NCBI GenBank assembly: GCA_030686995.1
Contig: JARVZY010002399.1
Coordinates: 1 to 64,000 of the forward strand
Length of the DNA stretch: 64,000 nt
Reading direction: 5' to 3'
Origin: Artemisia argyi
Lineage: Eukaryota > Streptophyta > Magnoliopsida > Asterales > Asteraceae
Position numbers and translations under genes: made by a program. The notes below the pieces were generated by a model. That model was given only the letters and a program-made list of their open reading frames with translations, did not search any database and was not told where the DNA came from. Positions within the stretch are counted from its first letter, which is position 1. Each line of letters opens with the position of its first letter. Positions 46,083 through 55,576 of this stretch are shown here, one piece after another.

Positions 46083-47050
46083 CATCAGTCTTCCTCTCCA
46101 TCCAGGCTCGCCAAGTATGATGATTCAGAGCCCCTCACTGAAAGAAAATTGATGAAGTTCTTGGGAAAAGCCTGCAATATCATCTACAGAGGGATCACTG
46201 ATGACGTGTTCGACATGCACACTGAGCAAGCCGTTCAGTACTTCAACCTCAGGGACTCTATTAAAGCCTTTCATGATAATACCTTCGAACAGCAGGCTAA
46301 AATCTCATTCTCACTGATAGCTCTTGATGGTCATCTCAACAAGTTCAATGATTCACTCAGCCAAATCACTCATAGCGTGTCCACCATTCAAGAGTCTATA
46401 AAAGATGACCCCGAGCTCAACAAGAAACTACTTCAGGCTGCTCAGACCGACCAACAAAACTTTGCCCAATTCACTGAGCTGGCAGATGTACTGAAGTCTG
46501 CAAATCTTCAGGGTCTTCAATCATCAGTGGCTTCCATCAGTTCATCTTTGAGTCTCATAGAGAAAAACTTGGCTGCGTGGGCTAAGTCTTCCAACTCCTT
46601 GGCCTGGAATCTTGGACCAAGGGTGTTTGCCATTGAATCTTCTCAGGCTTCTCTGGATGCCAAGGTATCTACAATTCAGAAGGATACCTCTAACATCAAA
46701 AGCATGCTCACAGAACTCTATCAGGCCTTCAAGGGTTCTTCTACTTCAGTAGACTCAGGCAACAGTTGAGGGGGAGAGTGCCACTGAAGCTCCATCTACT
46801 AGTCAGCCCTCAGCTACTAATGTTGCTTCAAGAGGACAATCCTCTTCTCAGGCTGATGGGGAGCACATCGCTGAAGCCACTCCAATCTCCTTCTATCAGC
46901 CTCCTAAGACAACCACTCACTCAGCAAACCAGCCGGACAAGGGAATGGGCATTCTTACTATAGTGTCTGAACCCACAACACCACTGGGGATGAATGGAGT
47001 AACATATCTAATAACTGAGGATGAAATCCAATCTCATATGGATAAGGTTG
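46083..47050 (+). pseudogene. Extra ORF, coiled-coil part
   Basis: Open to a TGA at 46767-46769: SRLAKYDDSEPLTERKLMKF, then a long helical region with heptad-like spacing (ISFSLIALDGHLNKFNDSLS, LSLIEKNLAAWAKSSNSLAW, NIKSMLTELYQAF). After a one-base shift it continues Ser/Thr/Pro-rich to ITEDEIQSHMDKV at the solo LTR. Codons before 46083 belong to the inserted LTR. Confidence 0.65.
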
Positions 47051-48361
47051 TGTGGAAAACTAGAAGGGGGGGGGGTTTGAATAGTTTTATGTCTTTTTAA
47101 TTTGTTATGAAAAAGTTTGTTTATGCATTTTGTTTACTTTCAAAAATGTAGATTCGATATTATATGAATTCAAGTCTTGCACAATATAAACAACTATAAT
47201 TAAATACTAAAGCAATAGTAATGTAAGTAATGAAATAAGTGAGAGATGGAAAGATCGAACCGCGAGACAAGAGATTTATAGTGGTTCGGCTACAAGGACA
47301 CCTTTCTTGCCCTACTCCACTCCCCGAGCACCTAACTCGAGAGTTTTCTTCACTATGTAACAAGCTCCCTTATGGCAGAGAAAACCTTACACACCAATTT
47401 TTCACACCACAACTAAGTCACACCTTATTCACACCTTCTACACAACTTCTTCACACCTAGTCACAACTTAATCACACCACTACTTCTTCACACCTAGTCA
47501 CTACTTCTTCTTCACTCCTATCTACATGATTTACACTACTTCTTCTGTACAACTATCTTACTTCACAATATCAACACAACTTGCTAATCTATCTTCTATC
47601 AAATATTCACAACTAGTTACACAAAGAAATAGATATAATGAATGATGCTCTAACAACTTGGATGTGGAGGTCACAACAAGTTGTAATACTTCTTGTCTTG
47701 GTAGATTGAAGTATTCTTCTCTTGCACTTGAAAAGATGAGGCTTGAATAACTTTGAAACAAATATTAATGTATATATGATCAAAGGATTTTAGGTAATGG
47801 AAATGGGGATTTAGGTCAGAAAGTTTTGGGGTGCAAAAGGTGAGAAAAATCATTGAGACGAACCAGTATTTATAGCACACAAAATACTGTTCTGGAGCGT
47901 GCCGGTCCCCTTAATTGAGGGACCGGTCCCCTTAAAATTAAGGGGGCGCCTAATGAATTAAGGGGGTCGCCCCCTCTAGAACGTTGGACATTTTTGTCCT
48001 TTTGTGGGGAAGGTTTTTCTGGAATAATTTTGCCATTTTTGGTTGAAAATTTGAATTCATATATTTATAATGATTTAAACATATTCTTTTAATTCCAAAA
48101 ATGATTTTGTAAAAGATATAAAATGTTTGTGACATTTTATATAAAATCTAGTGATTGAGAATATGTTCCTTTGATTATAGAATGCAATAAACGCTTTGTT
48201 TATTTAAACCTTAAGTGATTTGGATGTAAAGTGAAATATTTTTCGCCAAATACTTGTTTACGTCATAATTTTTAGTTCAATGGGTTTACGTTTTGTGATT
48301 ATCAAAAAATAGAGATGTCGATGAATGTTAACAATGTTTTTAGGCATTATTTATGTCAACA
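47051..48361 (-). repeat. Solo LTR, TSD GGTTG
   Basis: 1311 bp from TGTGGAAAAC to TTATGTCAACA with GGTTG at 47046-47050 and 48362-48366. A run of ten G lies near 47077. TATAAATA on the minus strand (47874-47867) suggests minus orientation, start TGTTGACATAA. Upstream of the TATA, at 47893-47975, are GC-rich palindromes. Removing the LTR and one TSD rejoins the extra ORF in frame (DKV then ERLKK). Confidence 0.85.
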
Positions 48362-49282
48362 GGTTGAAAGGTTGAAGAAAGTAGCTTTGGAGGAACAAGC
48401 AAGCAAGGCTACTCTCATTGAGGTGGTTATGAAGAAGCAAAGGCCATTGGGTTGAAGCCTCAGGATCTTGCTGCCAGGGAAGGTGGTGAGAAGTTTAAGA
48501 AAGCTCAGGATTCTGCCTTGATGGCTCTCAAGGAAAAGAGAGATGCCAGACTGAAGAAATCTGCTGAAGTAAGGCAAGAAAACATTGATAGGTACAACTG
48601 GGTCATAACACAAAGGCTGAACCCTGAACCCATCACTGATGTCAAGATCCACCAGCATACCAAGCCAGCAGTTCTCAATATCTTGAGAGGCCAAGATAAA
48701 TGACACTTTGAGATTCATGATCCCTTCAAATTCTCTGAGTTTGGGATCACTAAATTAGATGATTTGGGTCTCATCATTGCCAAAAAGAGTAATTTCGTTG
48801 TCAAGAACCTGATGAAGTCCTTTAAAATCAGGTATGATCAGCTGGCCAAAAAGCATGAAGAGCTTGGCATTCCGTCACTGCTCCCAGCATCAGTGCCTAC
48901 CATCCAGGCCCCTCCTGCTCAGTCCTCTAAAAGGAAGAGAAAGAAGATAGAGACTGAACCTGAGATCAGTGTTCCAGGCCTAAACTGCAACAGAGCCCTC
49001 CCTGAAGGAGTTACATTTGTGAACAATTGGGTCATCGAACAACCTGAAAGAGGTCCCTTCTTCACTAATGAGTATGGGGATCTAGCCTTTCGAAGATGGG
49101 CTGATATTGATCTGGCAGGGATCAAAGCTATGGTGGGATACTTCCTTATGGCCAATCCCATCAAGAATGATGCTAATGTGAGGTTCTGCCATGACTTGAA
49201 GATCAAAATCCAAGAACATCCTGACAAGCACCAACTAAGGTCAAAGAGAGCCAAACTTGAAGCCCTGGGTCTAAAATTCTGA
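48362..49282 (+). pseudogene. Extra ORF, C-terminal part
   Basis: ERLKKVALEEQASKATLIEV, a frameshift near 48445, then LKPQDLAAREGGEKFKKAQD and a Lys/Arg-rich helical region, a TGA at 48701-48703 (Arg codon expected), and the last domain: PFKFSEFGITKLDDLGLIIA, KRKRKKIE (possible nuclear signal), LPEGVTFVNNWVIEQPERGP, ending EALGLKF with TGA at 49280-49282. Several short basic runs suggest nucleic-acid or nuclear association; this is inference. Confidence 0.65.
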
Positions 49283-49488
49283 AGCCTGAGCAAATCTGCA
49301 ACAACAACTATCTTTTATTTACTTTGTTTTATTTAGGATTGTAATAACTATAAATAATATTGATGCTTTGTTAACATTCATTGTCCTAAACATTACTTAG
49401 TAACTCAGTCTGTAGAGATAATACCTTTGCTATCTCTCACTGAACCTAGAAACACTTAGGCTATTTGTATATCCAAATAGGGAGAGAC
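49283..49488 (+). other. 3' spacer and polypurine tract of the Sirevirus-like element
   Basis: Short AT-rich spacer ending AAATAGGGAGAGAC directly before the LTR start, a plausible plus-strand primer. Confidence 0.7.
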
Positions 49489-50429
49489 TGTTGGGTCTGT
49501 TAAAACCCAAACTCCTTAATCGAGGATTTGAACATAAAATATCCAAAGTGTTTAATAACTGTGAACATTCAACAAGTCACTGAATGCATAGTCTTTCAGT
49601 GAGTCATCCTCAAGTTGCTCAGGGCGAATCTATGAAGAAAGGTTCACCATTCAGTGAGGCAGTTCTCAGTGAATGATACCTGAGCCAAAGAAGAAGATGA
49701 TGGACTCAGTGAGGGATGACAATAACTCACTGAGTCCCATGACTCCTCACCAACTAAGAAGACTAAGTGAACAAAGACTGAAGATACACAGACTGAAGTA
49801 AAGGCGGTATTAGGCGGGATAAGTTTGAATGGATAAGGGAGGGTCCTTATCAAGCAAAGGTCAACTTTACCTGAAAGAGTATAAAACCAAGACATGTGTC
49901 AATAATGAAGACCAGAAAGCATAACTGCGCTTTACTACTTATACTCATTTGTAATAGGGACAAAATACCTATGTATTTTGTCCAATGTAGGCTGATGTAA
50001 TTTGTCTTGTAGTCTTTGTCTATTAGGTATTTGTTAGAATCACCATGTGTATAAATAGAGGATAAAGTGGAGAGGTAAAGATTAAGTGTGTGCACTAAAT
50101 GCTTAGACATTCACAAACCAAATCTTTACTCTCTCCAAAGAACAAAACAATCCCTGAGATAGCTCAGTTGGATCTTAGTTGTCACTCAAACTCAATTTGA
50201 GTTAAGTGGGGAGTATACCATACTTGTCATTCCAATCCCAAGTGTTGTTCCGCAAACACTTTGGTATAATTCTTTTGGTTAATTTCTAATAAAGAATTAA
50301 ATGTTGAAAAACTTTACGTCTTATCTTTTACGTTAATTTACTTTGATAATTAATCAATACTTCGCTACATCATGGAACTTGGTTAGATTAACTTTGTAGT
50401 TAACTTTAACCAAGTAAAAGGGTCCATCA
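49489..50429 (+). repeat. 3' LTR of the Sirevirus-like element
   Basis: 941 bp, TGTTGGGTCTG to GGGTCCATCA. TATAAATAG at 50050-50058. Upstream are about six CTCASTGAG-type words between 49572 and 49740 (for example ctcagtgag at 49706, ctcactgag at 49731). The flank gttcg (50430-50434) would be the TSD; its partner is lost with the 5' end. Confidence 0.85.
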
Positions 50430-52161
50430 GTTCGAAGCCTCATGCTAAGTACTCCCTCACACCCGATAAAAGAAAACTGCTCTGTCAATACATCAAAACA
50501 ATTAAACTACCAGATGGGTTCGGATCCAAGTTCAAGTCGAAAGTGACCAAAGATGATAACAATATAACGGGTATGAAGTCTCATGATTGTCATATAATGA
50601 TGCAACGGTTACTTCCTTATGGACTTCAACAATACTTGGACGCACATACTTATACACCATTAATCGAGCTTTGTTCATTCTTTAAGCAAATTTGCGCTCA
50701 AACTTTGATGGTGAATGACATGGTGAAAGCTAAAGACCAGTTGATCAATATTTTGTGCAGTCTCGAGCAAATATATCCTCCTGCTTTTTTTGAGATTATG
50801 ATTCACTTAGTTATGCATTTACCTGAAGAGGCTCTTAAAGGTGGGCCTGTTTCATTTCGGTGGATGTATCCATTTGAAATGAAGAAGCTAAAAAACTATG
50901 TACGAAATAAAGCTAAGCCGGAAGGTTCAATAGCGGAGGGTTATGTTGCAGACGAAGCATTAACGTTTTGCTGTCGTTATTTTTAGGGTGAAATTGGGAC
51001 TAAATTTAATCGTCCCACTGCATTTCAGGACTGTCCTCGCCTAACAAATGATTTCCAGGTGTTCCGATCACTATGTAAAAAGTCTGATAATTATTCGGTT
51101 ATGTCTCCAAGAAATGAAGAAAGTGATATGGTATGTACTTCACAACAGTCCTAAGATCGACGCGTAGATGAACGAGTTTGAGAGGTACGCGTTTTTATTT
51201 TGAAATTTCTTTTTCCCAAGTTATCTATTCAATTAATTCTAATATCATGAACATTTTCAGTGAACGTCCTGAAAGCAACATGCAGCAAGAATTTCCTAGA
51301 TGGTTTGAGATGAAGGTAAACTTATTATATGTATTTCCTTGTATAAATAATGACTATATTTCTCATCTCTATCTATTCTTATCTTCGTTCATAGATCAGT
51401 AAACTTTACATAGCCAATGACCCAAGTTGTACTCCCGACTTATTTGCTTTGGCTTGTGGACCATCATCAACTCCAACCTCAGTCAACTCTGGCGTAGTCA
51501 ACGGTGTGAAATCTGTTGTACATAGCCGCGATATAAAACGTACAACTCAAAACAGCGGAATTTGTTCACCTGGTGAGAAGAAAGGAGAAATGTATTATGG
51601 TCAGCTAAAAGATATTCTAGATTTTGAGTATACCAGTTCAAAGTTGTGTTGTTTCGAGTTAAGTGGTTCGACTTAGCCAAAAGAGGTAGAGTCTCACGTT
51701 TTAACACTAGAAACAACATGACACAAATTTGGGCAAGTAGCTATGAGTTTGAAGATCAACCTTACATTCTCACAACACAAGCAAAACAAGTCTTATACCT
51801 TGAAGATCCTGCCAGACGACCACTCCATTAGAAGGTCGTCCAAGATGTGACTCACAACACAACCTGGGATGTCGTCATGGTAGAAGACGATGATGATGTG
51901 ATACATGGCAACAACGCATCTAATCTCCAATTGTCTGCTAATATGAATGATTTGGAATTTGAAACCTTAAATATCGATGGTCAATCAACGTTAGTTGAGG
52001 CACCACCACAAATCATTCATGTTGATAAAGACGATGATTTTATTGATGATGAAGACGACGATCCTTATGATTTAGCAGATTCTCATGCAAACAATTCTGA
52101 TGATGAAGTTCAAGTTGCGACTGATGATGTTTATGATAGTGATGTTGATTTAGCAGATTGA
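50430..52161 (+). pseudogene. CACTA TNP2-like transposase, 3' part, broken
   Basis: The transposase of En/Spm elements. 50430-50986 reads KLLCQYIKTIKLPDGFGS, GMKSHDCHIMMQRLLPYG and the DUF4218 block HLPEEALKGGPVSFRWMYPF, then NYVRNKAKPEGSIAEGYVAD. TAG at 50984-50986, then GEIGTKFNRP continues. Exons resume with WYVLHNSPKIDA (a TAG follows), EFPRWFEMK, ISKLYIANDPSC and TQNSGICSPGEKKGEMYYG. A frameshift near 51645 leads to the DUF4216 block VLFRVKWFDLAKRGRV, then a TAG near 51829 and an acidic tail (DKDDDFIDDEDDDPYDLAD). Introns with GT..AG are plausible at 51183-51260 and 51316-51393. The 5' part of the gene is missing, cut by the copia insertion. Confidence 0.88.
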
Positions 52162-52322
52162 TCTTAAATTGTAACTTGTAAAACGACACTTATTTGAATG
52201 AAATTGTTATGGGTTGTTTAAATGTGTATATTTATTTTAAATGTGTATGTATTTGAATGTGTGCATGCTTATGTTAATTTGTTCCCGAATTTCAATATGT
52301 TATTCAACTTGGACTTTTACAG
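52162..52322 (+). other. Spacer between the two CACTA genes
   Basis: AT-rich; a short repeat of the type gaaattgtt..aaatgtgtat. Both genes are on the plus strand. Nothing else seen. Confidence 0.6.
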
Positions 52323-52783
52323 ATGGCAGCAGTAGCGTGCGGTAATGGTGGTGACGGTGTCGGTGACCCACCACCCCCTTTTCGTTAGACTGAGAGCGGT
52401 CACCGTAGTGGTAAGAAACTTAAACTTGATCATTTGAATTTTGTTACTTGTTATTTTATGACGTTTTCACTCAATTCAATTGTAGGATCGTCTCGACAAC
52501 CCTGACGAAGAGGTAGGGCGAGGGGTGGAGGCAGGGATGGAGGTCGGGATGGAGGCAGGCCACCGGTCCTTCAAGCCTCGAAGAACGTAGTGCTCAGGAA
52601 AGCCGTAAAAAGATCGGGCCCGCAGTAGATCGAGTTCGAGACTGTAGATCAGAAGACGTAAACTCATGGCGGGCCCCACCGTGCATGGTTCAGTAACTTC
52701 GTTGGCGAGCTGGTTAGGTCCTTGCTGTTGCACTATCCCTCCTGGTACAGTCTTGAGAAAGCGACGAGGGTTGCCTTCATGAA
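52323..52783 (+). pseudogene. CACTA second gene (Transposase_24-like), first exons
   Basis: ATG at 52323 (MAAVACGNGGDGVGD), a stop after 22 codons, a donor gtaag at about 52411 and acceptor near 52486. The next exon is Gly/Arg-rich (RARGGGRDGGRDGGRP) with stops, then WFSNFVGELVRSLLLHYPSW and YSLEKATRVAFMN at the solo LTR junction. The conserved part of the family begins here. Stops show the gene is dead. Confidence 0.6.
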
Positions 52784-54169
52784 TGATACGTGGGAATCGC
52801 ACCAGGCTTTACCTCTCAAGGGATCTTGAGAAGCTTACAACCCCCACCAGGCAGTGTACCTGATCGTTGTAGTATAGTATAGTGACAAGTACCGGGGGAT
52901 TGATCGTTCAGCTAGGAATAGTGTCGCTAGGATTAGAAAACCTAAATACTAGTTCTTAAGATGAAAGATGATTATTTTTGTATTTTTGTATTTTTTTAGA
53001 AAGCAAGTAAAAATCTCGGGTTTGAAGGATTTGGGCGGAAATAGTTGCTAGTCAACTAACCCAATACTAAAGATGCAATCAAAATAAAATACTAAAAATG
53101 AAAATAAACTAAATTAACTAAGGTTGTGAGCAATAAGTGGAGAAGTTGTGTTTACTTAGATTTCACTATTCCCTAGATATCTTTTACACGTTAATTACTT
53201 GTTATAGTTGCATGGATGACGGATTGTATTCCGTAATACCATTCATGGGGTGGCGCACTTAATTCCCCAATCCTATGAGTGCCTACTTCATTCCTATGTC
53301 GAGCCGGCTAAGAAGCTCCTAGCATGGGATCATTAGAATTTACTCATGCATTAAATACAACCAATAAAACCTAGTGCACGTGAGTTCATGTTTCCTAAGA
53401 CGTTCAAGCATGTTACCAATTGGAGATCTGCCAGTTTTCTTAAGCCTAACATCGAAATCATTCATCCAATACAACTATAAACAAGTAATCAACACATAAT
53501 TAACATCTAGGTTTCATTAGATCCTAGCATGATGGAATTAAGACAAGAACAAGATATAGACAACCAACACATAGACATATTGATTGAATTAAAAGAATAC
53601 TTATCTCAATTACACATGAAAGGTTTCAAGGGCTGAGAACCCTTGAAAAACCTGTAAAATTCGTACTAAGTTCGGCCTTAGGGTTTCTCCAAAACTTCTC
53701 CCTTTTATGAATGAAAATTAGAAAACTATATATAGGAAATTGAGGCTGACGGCGTCAAGACCAAATTGGTGACGCCGTCATCTCGCCGCCAAAATACTCC
53801 TCGGACTGCCTTGATCTACTTTTGACGCCGTCACGTTATAGCATTTTCCAGGCCGTCACGTATTTTACTCTTTACGCTCTACCTTGTGACGCCTTCAATT
53901 CTGTACTGGGCCGTCATGAAAATTACTCTTGACGCTGTCAGGATTTTCTTCTTGACGCCGTCACCTACTGTTCCCAGCATGGAAAATTAAGACTTTGGAG
54001 TTTTCTTCACTTTTATGCTCCAAAAACGTCCGAATTGCTTCCTTTTCCAGATTTCTCTCCCAAAGTACCTAAAATCACAAAAGGAACGATTTAGGGCAAT
54101 ATTTGATCAAATAAATTCAATTCCGGGCTTAAATGACCCCCTAAAAGTGGTTCATTTTTCGCCTCATCA
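52784..54169 (-). repeat. Solo LTR of the tandem-element family, TSD ATGAA
   Basis: 1386 bp. Minus start TGATGAGGCGAAAAATGAACC, end CCCACGTATCA. ATGAA at 52779-52783 and 54170-54174. It shares the whole plan of LTRs A-C but is diverged: TATATATAG (minus, near 53735), TGACGSCGTCA words at 53748-53968 and a U5 hairpin at 52833-52812 with CTTCTCAAG/CTTGAGAGG. It lies inside the second CACTA gene. Confidence 0.93.
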
Positions 54170-54332
54170 ATGAACCGACTCGGGGTCAGTTATTTTGTTT
54201 TTTTTAATTATACCTCTATATTTAATTATTTGAATGTATACATCTATTTAAATTTGTTTAATTGTGTATATTTATTTAAATTTGATTATTTATTTATATC
54301 TCTATATTAATATTAACTATATTTGATTGCAG

Positions 54333-55261
54333 GAATTCTTTAACTTGGAGCATCACATGCGCTGTGACGATTGGGAAAATATTCAGACCGGTATCAATGC
54401 ATATTTGGCTAAGCGCTACTTCGACAACAAGAGTGACATGAAGCATTATTATTTTACGAAGAAGGGTCGGCCTCCGGCGGTGGATGTCATACAAAGAAAC
54501 CCTCCTCCGAACGTCGAGCCGTCTGTGTGGAAGGAGCACTTGAAGTTCTATATGGATGAGAAGAACCTGAGGCGAGCTGCTGTGAACAAAGAGAACAAGA
54601 AGAAGAACAAGGTGTACAGCCGCCACGGTTCCAAGTCATTGGCCGCTATTCACCACGACTATGTAAGTATTTAAGTTTAATTATATATTAATTAAAATTA
54701 TTTTATTTTTATAAAATTATTTAATTTTAATTATATATTAATTAAAATTTTTACTTTTTTAAAAGTAATTAATTTTTATTATATATTTTAATTTTATAAA
54801 AGTATTTAAGTTTAATTAAAATATATATCATGTTTGATTTGTCATTTTTAATTTGTTTCATAATTATATGCATGTGTATATACAGTTTGAGTCCAGCGAG
54901 GACCGCCGGTACCCGCCACTCATCCAGAGCTTCTACGACACGCACTGCGACAAGGATAGTGTGTTGTTGCTGGATGAGGCTCGGGTTCAGTATGTAAGTA
55001 CCGTTCTTTTTTCTTTTTTTTTTTAATTTTTTCCCCAAACACGCACTTTAATGATTTATTCAAACATAATCTTGTAATTAACCCGACTAAAATATTAATT
55101 TTCTTAATTTTTTCAACTAAATAGAAAGAGATGGTTCGACTTCGTGATCTGGGAGTGAATACGCCTACAGGGGTCGTGTACACAGAAGAGGAGATACTTG
55201 AGATGATTCTAAAGGGCAAGCAGCGGGGTCACATAGCCGGCAGGGTTAGGGTGTTACCCGG
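54333..55261 (+). pseudogene. CACTA second gene, conserved exons
   Basis: Exon 54333-54662 reads EFFNLEHHMRCDDWENIQTG, then WKEHLKFYMDEKNLRRAAVN and SRHGSKSLAAIHHDY, matching plant Transposase_24 (Ptta/En/Spm) by pattern. Donor gtaagt at 54663, acceptor cag before 54886. Exon 54886-54993 reads PPLIQSFYDTHCDKDSVLLL, with donor gtaagt. Exon 55125-55261 reads MVRLRDLGVNTPTGVVYTEE and LKGKQRGHIAGRVRVLPG, then the insertion. Splice sites are good, suggesting recent activity of this part. Confidence 0.8.
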
Positions 55262-55576
55262 TGTAGGACCAAAAATATGTATGATTTATGTGATTCGGGA
55301 GGTCTAGGTTGATCAAAGAAGATGAAAGTATACATCTTTCTAGTGAGAGAAAGTAGAGAGAGGGTGGAGAACAAAAGGATAACTTGATTAATAAATGAAA
55401 CAATACAAAACACTAATGTTTTCCCACCCCCTCATGGAGAGTCATGAGGGGTATTTATAGGCTCATTACATAATAAGTTTGCCTAATGACCACTAATAGT
55501 CCCTGAAGTTACTACTAGCTACATCTATTCCATTTCACTTGTGTGCCGTTATCTTAATAAAATAGCAAGGCTAACA
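55262..55576 (-). repeat. 3' LTR of the small copia-type element
   Basis: Minus ends TGTTAGCCTTGC and GGTCCTACA. TATAAATA on the minus strand near 55455, followed at once by a perfect 9-bp inverted repeat CCCCTCATG/CATGAGGGG (55428-55436, 55443-55451). Confidence 0.92.

Larger units (their letters stand above)
36417..50429 (+). mobile_element. Sirevirus-like Ty1/copia element, 5' truncated, decayed
   Basis: Order gag (partial), protease, integrase, RT, RNase H (41046), spacer with TATA box, long extra ORF (41835-49282), purine tract, 3' LTR (49489-50429). Integrase before RT defines copia. A large extra ORF after pol is the Sirevirus habit. No 5' LTR or primer site is present to the left, so the element lost its 5' end near 36417. 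Nested inside are a non-autonomous copia element (43457-46077) and a solo LTR (47051-48361). Its right end interrupts the CACTA transposase at 50430. Confidence 0.85.

Noticed and set aside
47240..47300. GTGGTTCGGC as a tRNA-like B box of a SINE
   Set aside because: No A box at the right distance, and the whole 1.3 kb unit is bounded by TG..CA and a GGTTG duplication, so it is an LTR.
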